Assembly: GCF_015558675.1 (NCBI RefSeq)
Contig: NZ_JADMOL010000002.1
Coordinates: forward strand, 599,036 to 663,035
Source: Paenibacillus sp. 1001270B_150601_E10
Lineage (GTDB): Bacteria > Bacillota > Bacilli > Paenibacillales > Paenibacillaceae
Direction: 5' to 3'
Length of the DNA stretch: 64,000 nt
The notes under the pieces are model-generated. The model had not been told where the DNA came from and made no database searches. It worked only from the letters and a program-made list of their open reading frames with translations. Below, piece after piece: positions 18,083-24,724 of the stretch. Numbering within the stretch: the stretch's first letter is position 1; each line of letters starts with the position of its first letter. A program made the translations under genes and the position numbers.

Positions 18083-18475
18083 TTATTTCTCGCTTGGCTC
18101 CAAGTTCAAGTAGCGCTTCATTAAACTTGTTACTTCACTGCGAAGCAGACCGCGCAGCATATAGAAGGAATGCTCATATCCTTTGCAGGAATAATGGACG
18201 CGGATGCCATGAGGCTGCCGTTCCTGCTCATGAATATGAATATCCCGCTGTCTGAATTCGCGGCGCAGCTTGAGCGAAGATGCAGAGGCCTGCTGCTCGG
18301 CCTGCTCTAATGCAGCGAGATACAAGTGAGCCATCTTAAGCGAGGCTTGAGTCAGCCTCAGCATATCGCGCTTTAAGGTATCGATGACGAGCGAGTGAAT
18401 AACATACTGCTTCACGAGCAGCGCGTCAGCTGCACGGGAAGCAGGTTCTGGTTGAAAGGTGACATGAGATGTCAT
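18083..18475 (-). CDS. SOS-regulated protein of unknown function, paralogue 1
   Basis: A 130-residue basic, mostly helical protein; family not recognised. The ATG at 18475 has GGAG 9 nt upstream; a closer ATG at 18484 abuts the ribosome binding site. It is a paralogue of the downstream 127-residue protein, sharing LVKQYVIHSL..DTLKRDM, SLKM and YSCKGYEHSFYMLRGLLRSE. Conserved Cys and two aromatic residues in that last block hint at a metal or nucleic-acid site, but no function can be named. Its promoter carries two LexA boxes, so DNA damage should induce it before or with the polymerase. Confidence 0.8.
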   Translation of the reverse strand: MTSHVTFQPEPASRAADALLVKQYVIHSLVIDTLKRDMLRLTQASLKMAHLYLAALEQAEQQASASSLKLRREFRQRDIHIHEQERQPHGIRVHYSCKGYEHSFYMLRGLLRSEVTSLMKRYLNLEPSEK

Positions 18476-18526
18476 CCCGTTCATCTCCTTCTCTAACATG
18501 ACATACATAAGAAATTATAGGCAATA

Positions 18527-18579
18527 CGAACTTATGTTCTTATTATATTCAATATACCGAACAAATATTCGTTTTTCAA
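18527..18579 (-). promoter_or_regulatory. LexA-controlled promoter with two LexA boxes
   Basis: On the minus strand TTGAAA (18579-18574) and TATATT (18556-18551) are 17 bp apart. LexA box CGAATATTTGTTCG (18571-18558) fills the spacer and a second box AGAACATAAGTTCG (18540-18527) lies just downstream of the -10. Both fit the Bacillus LexA consensus, so repression should be tight. Confidence 0.85.
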
Positions 18580-18759
18580 GCAGGTAAAATAAAGAATGCT
18601 TTGGAAAATGGGCGCAGGGAAGGGGGATGATGGGGATGGTTAATTTTGGACGTTGTTTGAAGGGCGGCGAATACGCTAAGGTTAACAAGTAAGAAGACCA
18701 GCGGCTTATACATGGGATGAGGGACAAGCTTAAGCCCACTGGGAGATTGGGGGATATTC

Positions 18760-19041
18760 ATGATTACGAATCTTACATTTGAACGAGTGTCTATGGAAGA
18801 CACACAGGCCACCTATGAGTTTAAGGGGTTGAACGGGGATGAGCCGATCGTAGGGCTGTTTGAGGTCAATTTGCAGAAGTACATGGAATTGGAATCGGAA
18901 GGCAGTGATGAAGCCCTCCATCATGCATTGTATTGGCTGTCGCCTATTCAGAGCGATGCGCAGTACTGGGCAGGCATGAGGTTGTTTTTCCGCATTTATA
19001 AGCATTATTTAGAGCAAGGGGCATACATAGAGCGAGGATAA
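18760..19041 (+). CDS. Small protein of unknown function
   Basis: A 93-residue acidic protein with no transmembrane segment or recognisable motif. TGGGGGATATTC before the ATG gives a usable ribosome binding site. It reads in the opposite direction from the SOS genes and lies 30 bp upstream of the Crp/Fnr regulator, with which it may be cotranscribed. No shadow of another gene lies here, and the frame is open across the whole gap, which supports it as real. Confidence 0.6.
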   Translation: MITNLTFERVSMEDTQATYEFKGLNGDEPIVGLFEVNLQKYMELESEGSDEALHHALYWLSPIQSDAQYWAGMRLFFRIYKHYLEQGAYIERG

Positions 19042-19071
19042 AAATCGAACCCATTAAAAGGAGTGAAGAGC

Positions 19072-19608
19072 TTGCAGATCACGCTTCATAAAGGTGAGGT
19101 TCTGTTTCATCAAGGAGATACAAGCGCTTATCTGTATCGCATTATAAGCGGACTATTTAAGGTTACGCATATCCACGAGAATGGCAACGTTGTCATGTTC
19201 AATATTTTATACCCGGGAGAGGTCGTGCCTCACCATTCGTTAATCTCACCGCAGGAATACCGAGGTACCGCTACGGCACTGACGGATTGTCAGGTGGAGC
19301 GCATCTTGGCAAAGGATTGGTACACGGAGCTGGATCAAAGCAAAGACAAGGCGCTTGACATCGCTCGTCTCTTGCAGGAGAAGGTTCGCTTTTTGCACCA
19401 GCGCATTGATTATATGGCTATTGGAACCCCTGCAGAACGGCTTAAGCTGTTCCAGGAGTGGCTGACGGGCTATGTTCCTTATGAGCATGTGACCGAGCTG
19501 CTTACGCAGGAGGAGATCGGGCAATTTATAGGCGTGCGCCGGGAAACGGTGAATCGGCTTCTGCGTCAGCAAGCCAAAGAGAAGAAGCAAGCATCGAAAA
19601 GTCTGTAA
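19072..19608 (+). CDS. Crp/Fnr family transcriptional regulator
   Basis: A 178-residue regulator with an N-terminal cyclic-nucleotide-binding fold (about 1-115; GEVLFHQGDTSAYLYRIISG) and a C-terminal Crp-type winged helix-turn-helix (TQEEIGQFIGVRRETVNRLL). No cysteine cluster for an Fnr-type iron-sulfur centre is present, so oxygen sensing by a cluster is unlikely; the effector is unknown. TTG at 19072 lies 8 nt after AAAAGGAG; the GTG at 19063 overlaps that site. A terminator overlaps the stop codon. Confidence 0.9.
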   Translation: MQITLHKGEVLFHQGDTSAYLYRIISGLFKVTHIHENGNVVMFNILYPGEVVPHHSLISPQEYRGTATALTDCQVERILAKDWYTELDQSKDKALDIARLLQEKVRFLHQRIDYMAIGTPAERLKLFQEWLTGYVPYEHVTELLTQEEIGQFIGVRRETVNRLLRQQAKEKKQASKSL

Positions 19609-19634
19609 TCCGTTAAGGATTGCAGACTTTTTTT
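19598..19634 (+). terminator. Rho-independent terminator of the Crp/Fnr gene
   Basis: AAAGTCTGTAATCC (19598-19611) pairs with GGATTGCAGACTTT (19617-19630), followed by TTTT. The left arm includes the last codons and the stop of the gene. Confidence 0.88.
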
Positions 19635-19973
19635 GTCGGAAGTCCTCTGAACGCAATGGATCCTAATCGACATATTGTCTTTTTAGAAGAAGAGAAACGC
19701 CTGACACCTAGTTAAGGTTGCTTATAAAAGGGCCGGAAGAAGAACTGGTTGGTCCAAGAAAAGCTATGTTTAGAAAGTTCAAAAAGTGGTAACGAGAGCC
19801 ATGAGCCCCATAGGTATAGGACAAGCCGAAAACAACATAGGTTGATAGCGTGGGCGTTTTATATGCTGTGAGGTTTCATGTGTATCCGTCATTTTATTTT
19901 GACGATTCAGAAAGGATGAAAGTCAGGTGCTGTCGGCAAGGTCCTTACGACGAAGAAGCAGGAGGTATGCAGA
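19635..19973 (+). other. Upstream region of the cotJ operon
   Basis: No gene is seen in this stretch. A mother-cell sigma-E promoter for cotJA is expected here; TATATG at about 19860 with CATGTGTA 15 bp later is the nearest resemblance, but it is a poor match and not called. GCAGGAGGTATG just before cotJA is its ribosome binding site. Confidence 0.5.
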
Positions 19974-20276
19974 ATGTCTGAAAATGATCAACCGCGAGTT
20001 CGGTCTGAAACCAAAGGCATAAAAGGACCCATTCAGGCTCCTGCCCAGGTCCCTCAGAATTATAATCAGGAGCGAAGCTATGTGCCGTTTCGCGGGCTGT
20101 ATGATCCATGTCCGCCAAAAGGGCCCAAGACGTATGTGGTCCCCCCCAATCAATATATTACGTTTCAGCCTCCTAATTTGCCGCAATTTACGCCAGCCGA
20201 AGCTTTAGTATACGGGACCTTATGGCCTGCGCTCTTTAGTCCATATCGACCACAGCGGGGAGGTGGAGCCCAGTGA
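19974..20276 (+). CDS. cotJA: Spore coat protein CotJA
   Basis: A 100-residue spore-coat-associated protein of the CotJ operon. The proline-rich body with YVPFRGLYDPCPPKGPKTY...PPNQYITFQPPNLPQFTPAEAL is the CotJA signature. The N-terminal 30 residues are variable and charged. GGAGG precedes the ATG by a normal distance. Its stop overlaps the GTG start of cotJB, and cotJC follows, so this is the full cotJABC coat operon that is read from a sigma-E promoter in Bacillus. Confidence 0.92.
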   Translation: MSENDQPRVRSETKGIKGPIQAPAQVPQNYNQERSYVPFRGLYDPCPPKGPKTYVVPPNQYITFQPPNLPQFTPAEALVYGTLWPALFSPYRPQRGGGAQ

Positions 20277-20542
20277 GTGACCATCCTTTTCGAACACCTG
20301 AATATCATGCAAAGCTAAGAGAGCTGCAAGAAGTGGATTTTGTACTCGTTGAGCTGAATCTATATCTGGATACCCATCCAAACGATCAGCAGGCGATTCA
20401 GCAGTTTAACCACTATGTAGGAGAGCGCATGAAGCTTGCGCATGCATTTCAGGAACAGTACGGCCCACTCATGAACTTTGGGCACTGGTATTCGGGAAGC
20501 CCGTTTACGTGGGCGGAGACACCATGGCCGTGGCAGATTTGA
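20273..20542 (+). CDS. cotJB: Spore coat protein CotJB
   Basis: An 89-residue CotJB protein. LQEVDFVLVELNLYLDTHPND and the C-terminal GPLMNFG...SPFTWAETPWPW are typical. It is translated from a GTG that overlaps the cotJA stop (GTGA) with GGGGAGGTGG upstream. It is a small coat component made together with the manganese-catalase-like CotJC; its own biochemical activity is not known. Confidence 0.93.
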   Translation: MSDHPFRTPEYHAKLRELQEVDFVLVELNLYLDTHPNDQQAIQQFNHYVGERMKLAHAFQEQYGPLMNFGHWYSGSPFTWAETPWPWQI

Positions 20543-20591
20543 CGGAAGGACAGAAGGAGTGATCAATCAGGTGTGCTAAGGAGGAATTTCT

Positions 20592-21161
20592 TTGTGGGTC
20601 TATGAGAAGAAGCTGCAGTATCCGGTTCGAGTAAGCAAATGCGATCCCCATATGGCAAAGCTGCTGTTGGAGCAGTATGGTGGTGCGGATGGAGAACTTG
20701 CAGCAGCTCTACGATACTTAAATCAACGGTATACGATTCCTGACAAGGTTATCGGATTACTTACCGATATCGGAACGGAAGAGTTCGCGCACCTCGAGAT
20801 GATTGCTACGATGGTTTATAAGCTGACAAAGGATGCGACACCTGAGCAGCTTGAGCAGGCCGGGCTGGGAGCCAACTATGTGGCGCATGATAGCGCACTG
20901 TTCTACAGCAATGCAGCAGGCGTGCCGTGGACGGCTGCCTACATTCAGGCCAAGGGAGATCCGCTTGCCGATCTTTACGAGGATATCGCAGCAGAGGAGA
21001 AGGCGAGAGCCACCTATCAATGGCTCATTGATTTGACAGATGATGTGGATCTGCAGGATAGTCTGAAATTTTTACGCGAGCGTGAAATTGTGCATTCCTT
21101 GCGATTCCGTGAGGCGGTTGAAATTATTAAGGAGGACCGTGCGGCACGAAGAATTTTTTAA
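20592..21161 (+). CDS. cotJC: Spore coat manganese-catalase-like protein CotJC
   Basis: A 189-residue manganese-catalase-family protein of the inner spore coat. The four-helix bundle carries the dinuclear metal ligands in GGADGELAAALRYL, EEFAHLEM and EEKARATYQWL...REREIVHSLRF. Likely acts on peroxide at the spore surface. It starts with TTG (MWVYEKK) 7 nt after AAGGAGGAA. It is separated from cotJB by 49 bp and followed by a weak terminator at 21213-21245. Confidence 0.94.
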   Translation: MWVYEKKLQYPVRVSKCDPHMAKLLLEQYGGADGELAAALRYLNQRYTIPDKVIGLLTDIGTEEFAHLEMIATMVYKLTKDATPEQLEQAGLGANYVAHDSALFYSNAAGVPWTAAYIQAKGDPLADLYEDIAAEEKARATYQWLIDLTDDVDLQDSLKFLREREIVHSLRFREAVEIIKEDRAARRIF

Positions 21162-21212
21162 TGCAGGACAGCTAGACTGAATAGGTGTGGGCGATTGATG
21201 CTAGAGGAGGAT

Positions 21213-21245
21213 GAGGTCAGCCTTGTGAAAAGGGTGGCCTCTTTG
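21213..21245 (+). terminator. Probable terminator of cotJABC
   Basis: GAGGTCAGCC (21213-21222) pairs imperfectly with GGGTGGCCTC (21232-21241), followed by CTTTG-type short T-run. Confidence 0.4.
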
Positions 21246-21407
21246 GGCTGTTCAAGCGGTAAGCGCGGGTAGGGTGGATGATGGAGGAGGGAGTTTGCTA
21301 TAATCTTGCTATTACACAGCGTGAATGAATACAAGATTCTAAGATAAGCTGTGCTTAAGGAATCAAGCAAAGAATCATATGAGCTGCTTAGGAGAAAGGA
21401 ACGAGCT

Positions 21408-22157
21408 ATGCCATTTACATTTGCGCATCCCGCGTATGCCCTGCCGATTCAGCGGTTGTCAAAGCGATACGTAAGCATGACGGGCATTATTCTAGGGAGC
21501 ATGGCGCCAGACTTCGAGTATTTTATTGCGTTGGAGCCCTATCAGCATATCGGCCACACGCTAAAGGGACTGCTGCTTGAGGCGCTGCCGCTAAGCGTGC
21601 TGCTTGCCTTTTTATTTCACCGCATCGTGAAGCAAGAACTTGCTCATCATCTGCCTTCGATCTGGCAGCTGGATCAAAGAGCGGCCGCGTTAATGTCAAA
21701 GGATCGCTGGAGCCTTCGATCGCATCGCGAGTGGATTCGATTCCTGCTGTCTGTAGCCATTGGCTTCTACTCGCATGTCGCTATCGATGCTTTTACCCAT
21801 GCTTCCGGTGCTGTCGTTGTGCGCTCAACATGGCTGCAAGGGAGTGTCTTCGGCATTCCGGTATATAAATACATGCAGCATGGACTGTCGCTGCTAGGGC
21901 TTGCTTTCCTAGGAATCTGGCTCCTTCATGTTCTGTCTCGCGTCCAAGTAGGGCATTATGGGAGAAAGGTCAGCCCTCAGCAAAAGTTTATGTACTGGGC
22001 CCTTGTGCTGCTTACAGCCATAATCGTTTGGGGGCTTAAGATGCTCTTAACCGAAAGTCATAATATAATAGGGATTACGGTCGTTGCCAGTATGTCAGGA
22101 GGCTTGCTGGGCACTCTGCTGGCATCATGGATGATGAAGAAGATAAAGACCCGATGA
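21408..22157 (+). CDS. DUF4184 family membrane protein
   Basis: A 249-residue integral membrane protein. MPFTFAHPAYALPIQ at the N-terminus and GIILGSMAPDFEYF are the DUF4184 signature; conserved His and Asp residues (THAHP-like FAHPA, APDFEY, HVAIDAFTHASG) resemble a membrane metal site as in YdjM/LexA-binding-inner-membrane-like hydrolases. Five or six transmembrane helices are visible. The ATG at 21408 follows AAAGGAACGAGCT. It is an unassigned activity; the next genes (acetyltransferase, VanZ-like) follow closely. Confidence 0.85.
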   Translation: MPFTFAHPAYALPIQRLSKRYVSMTGIILGSMAPDFEYFIALEPYQHIGHTLKGLLLEALPLSVLLAFLFHRIVKQELAHHLPSIWQLDQRAAALMSKDRWSLRSHREWIRFLLSVAIGFYSHVAIDAFTHASGAVVVRSTWLQGSVFGIPVYKYMQHGLSLLGLAFLGIWLLHVLSRVQVGHYGRKVSPQQKFMYWALVLLTAIIVWGLKMLLTESHNIIGITVVASMSGGLLGTLLASWMMKKIKTR

Positions 22158-22172
22158 GGAGGAACAACAATC

Positions 22173-22694
22173 ATGAAGACGGCTCCATCTTATGAGATTG
22201 CAGATGCAGCATTAGAAGATTTAGAGGCAATTGTAGCGATTTATAATTCGACCATTCCGGGCCGCATGGTGACCGCAGATGTGGAGCCTATAACGGTAGA
22301 AAGCAAGCGTCCATGGTTCGATGAGCATTCAGCTGACTTTAGGCCGCTCTGGGTTGTAAAGATTGACGGGAAGGTGGCTGCATGGCTGAGCTTCCAATCG
22401 TTCTACGGCCGTCCTGCCTATAATGGCACAGCAGAAATCAGCATTTATATCGGGGAAGCGCATCGTTCGCAAGGGCTAGGAAGCATTCTCATTACAGAAG
22501 CGCTTAAGGCTTGCCCTCGACTGGGCCTTGATCATCTAGTAGGCTTTGTCTTTGGTCATAATGTGCCGAGCCTGTCCCTTCTTAAAAAGCACGGCTTTGA
22601 GCAGTGGGGCCTGCTGCCAAAGGTGGCAAAGCTGGATGGCGTAGAGCGCGATCTGGTCATCGTAGGCCGCCGAATTGAGCCGGATGCAGGCTAA
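22173..22694 (+). CDS. GNAT family N-acetyltransferase (phosphinothricin acetyltransferase-like)
   Basis: A 173-residue acetyltransferase of the Gcn5 fold. The [17 protein letters not shown] start, [12 protein letters not shown] and the acetyl-CoA loop [10 protein letters not shown], then [23 protein letters not shown], resemble the PAT/YncA group that acetylates phosphinothricin or amino-acid analogues. The real substrate is not known. It follows the DUF4184 gene by 15 bp and overlaps or abuts the VanZ-like gene, so the three probably form an operon. Confidence 0.87.
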   Translation: MKTAPSYEIADAALEDLEAIVAIYNSTIPGRMVTADVEPITVESKRPWFDEHSADFRPLWVVKIDGKVAAWLSFQSFYGRPAYNGTAEISIYIGEAHRSQGLGSILITEALKACPRLGLDHLVGFVFGHNVPSLSLLKKHGFEQWGLLPKVAKLDGVERDLVIVGRRIEPDAG

Positions 22695-22728
22695 GCTTAT
22701 GGGCGCGAAAAGAGCCGAGGACACTCGT

Positions 22729-23190
22729 ATGAGAACCGGAGCTTGGCGGAGCGTGAGCAGGGCTTTCTTTTTGGCCTATACGCTCGGATTGCTGTACTTG
22801 ATGCTGTTCGGATTCGGACGAGGAGCGGGAGCTGTCGGGGGCTATCGCTACAATCTTGTCCCTTTCCATGAAATATCCCGCTATATGAATGCGAGGCACT
22901 TTGGCACGATGTCATGGGCCATTAATATCCTTGGCAACATCGGTGTATTTATCCCTCTTGGGCTTCTTCCAGGGCTATGGGGCTGGAGCTATCGTAAGCT
23001 GATGAGCCGATTCCTATGCTTTATTTTCACAGTAGAGCTGGTTCAAATGCTGTCGAGGCGAGGAAGCTTCGATATCGACGACGTGATCCTGAATACTATT
23101 GGCGTAACCTTAGGCTTTATTATGTCCCGAATCATTCACGGCTGGTACAAGACCTTTACAACGATAGAAAACGACAGCATAAATGGATAA
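22729..23190 (+). CDS. VanZ family membrane protein
   Basis: A 153-residue VanZ-like protein. It has four predicted transmembrane helices and the family segments YNLVPFHEI, WAINILGNIGVFIPLG, FTVELVQMLSRRGSFDIDDVILNTIGVTLGF. VanZ proteins give low teicoplanin resistance in enterococci; in soil Bacilli they are common, with unclear roles at the envelope. The ATG at 22729 has GAGG 8 nt upstream. In-frame starts at 22675 (TTG, overlapping the acetyltransferase) and 22699 (ATG) have no good ribosome binding site. Confidence 0.88.
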   Translation: MRTGAWRSVSRAFFLAYTLGLLYLMLFGFGRGAGAVGGYRYNLVPFHEISRYMNARHFGTMSWAINILGNIGVFIPLGLLPGLWGWSYRKLMSRFLCFIFTVELVQMLSRRGSFDIDDVILNTIGVTLGFIMSRIIHGWYKTFTTIENDSING

Positions 23191-23316
23191 AAAATAAAAG
23201 ATCATAATTGCAGCAAAGAAAGATCAGTCAACGTTTTGTCGTTTCTTTTGCAAAACTTTCTTATGCGTATTTGCGTACATGATGATGTACCCATATAACC
23301 TAAGAAGGGGATGTAC

Positions 23317-24165
23317 ATGAAGAAAGGATTCTTTGGTGTTTTGGTTGCCATTCTCATATTTAGCATGTCGCCGAGTACGAGTGCGGCAGAAATTCAAATT
23401 AAAGTGGACCGTGTTACGATCGTATCGGATGCGGAACCTGAAATTCGCAATGATCGCATGATGGTGCCTCTGCGCGTGATCAGTGAGAATTTAGGGGCTC
23501 AGGTCGACTGGTCCCATTCCAGAGTTACGCTGACTAAAGGCAATATGAAAATAGTATTAAACCTGAACAGCCCTATAGCAGAGAAGAATGGCGAAAAGGT
23601 ATACCTTGATGCCAAACCATATATGAAAAATCATCGCATGATCGTTCCACTTCGCTTTATCGCAGAGACATTTGGTTGTAACGTCAATTACAGCAACTTA
23701 ACGGTAACGATAGATACAAAGCCATTGGTTATCGATGGTGTGCGCGTGAAAGCATTGCAGTATGAGTACCATATGACGATGGGTGGCGTTGTACAGCAAG
23801 TAACAGGGAATGCGTACAACGAAAAGATTCATAACGTTATGTTGGAAAACAAGGGCAGGGAGGTCGAAGCTCCTGCCAGCTATTCATGGTCTATTAATCT
23901 TGATACTCCTGGGTCTTATTATAAAGCGGGACAATATGACTTTTTGGACGAAAAAGGAAACAGCGTAAAACGATACGATATCTATATGTTAGAGCGCGCA
24001 TTTCCAGATGAATGGCTGTTAGGCTATCCAGACGTTTTGATTTATGACGCTTCTTCTGACCAATGGCATCTGTTTAGCGATCAGGCAAGACAAGCTATTG
24101 ATGCCTTAATGGATAAGGCCGCGAAAAAAGGATTTCTCAAAATGGTCAGCAATACCGTTGCCTAA
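23317..24165 (+). CDS. Secreted copper amine oxidase N-terminal (stalk) domain protein
   Basis: A 282-residue exported protein. A signal peptide (about 1-25, cleaved after TSA or SAA) is followed by the copper-amine-oxidase N-terminal-like stalk domain: RMMVPLRVISENLGAQVDW and then RMIVPLRFIAETFGCNVNYS. This repeat is very common in Paenibacillus surface proteins and likely binds cell-wall or other ligands; there is no amine oxidase domain. The C-terminal 140 residues are unassigned. The second ATG (23317) has GAAGGGG 6 nt upstream and is chosen over 23311. Confidence 0.88.
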   Translation: MKKGFFGVLVAILIFSMSPSTSAAEIQIKVDRVTIVSDAEPEIRNDRMMVPLRVISENLGAQVDWSHSRVTLTKGNMKIVLNLNSPIAEKNGEKVYLDAKPYMKNHRMIVPLRFIAETFGCNVNYSNLTVTIDTKPLVIDGVRVKALQYEYHMTMGGVVQQVTGNAYNEKIHNVMLENKGREVEAPASYSWSINLDTPGSYYKAGQYDFLDEKGNSVKRYDIYMLERAFPDEWLLGYPDVLIYDASSDQWHLFSDQARQAIDALMDKAAKKGFLKMVSNTVA

Positions 24166-24724
24166 AGCAAACGGGCATGGGTCAATGAAGCTTGTCGATA
24201 TTTGATAAGGAAATATTCGAATAAGGAAGGCCTTGATGCCGGCGGAATGACTGCTCGGTACTCAAGGCCTTTGTCGTAGGTTTCCATGTGGAATAATGAG
24301 GATGTAGTTACTGCTTAGCCCTTCATCCGAAATAAGCGAGAATTTCGTCTTGCGTGCGGGTAGCGTATTTCATGCCGTACCTCTTGTTTGCCGTCTCATT
24401 GGTCTTTTTTATTATAACTAAATAGGGGAGTTACGCGAAAAGTGGAGTAGATGATACGCTAGAGGAGTTGGCGCAATCGTCTGGTGCTGAATACATGGGG
24501 GCTATAAAAAGACAGGATGAAGTGGTCCTGCATGCCGAATTGAAATCGATTTCAAAAAGCTGCAAATAGCCAAGGTGCAGACTAAAAAAGTACATGGAGC
24601 TCAATTCCCGTTTTTGCTATGATGGGTGGTGCACTTTAAAGAGCTTCGTAAATGCATGGTGTTAGTACGAGCGAAGTACGAAAGAATATGGTGAACAAAA
24701 AATGATGATGTCAAAGGAGATGCT
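24166..24724 (+). other. Long intergenic region before the ABC exporter operon
   Basis: No gene is seen here. A hairpin at 24227-24271 (AAGGCCTTGA with TCAAGGCCTT and a large loop, then TTTG) may end the upstream gene. A perfect 16-bp palindrome TTGAAATCGATTTCAA stands at 24540-24555, about 170 bp before the exporter start; it resembles a repressor operator. Confidence 0.55.
24540..24555. promoter_or_regulatory. Perfect palindrome, possible repressor operator
   Basis: TTGAAATCGATTTCAA is a perfect 16-bp palindrome with a central CG, the form seen in LacI/GalR-type operators. No LacI-family gene is nearby. It precedes the ABC exporter operon. Confidence 0.35.

Noticed and set aside
18515-18812. 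Two minus-strand frames (74 and 78 codons) in the SOS upstream region
   Set aside because: They cross the LexA-box promoter, lack ribosome binding sites and show no protein-like pattern.
19850-19920. Sigma-E or sigma-K promoter before cotJA
   Set aside because: The best candidates match the consensus at too few positions to call.
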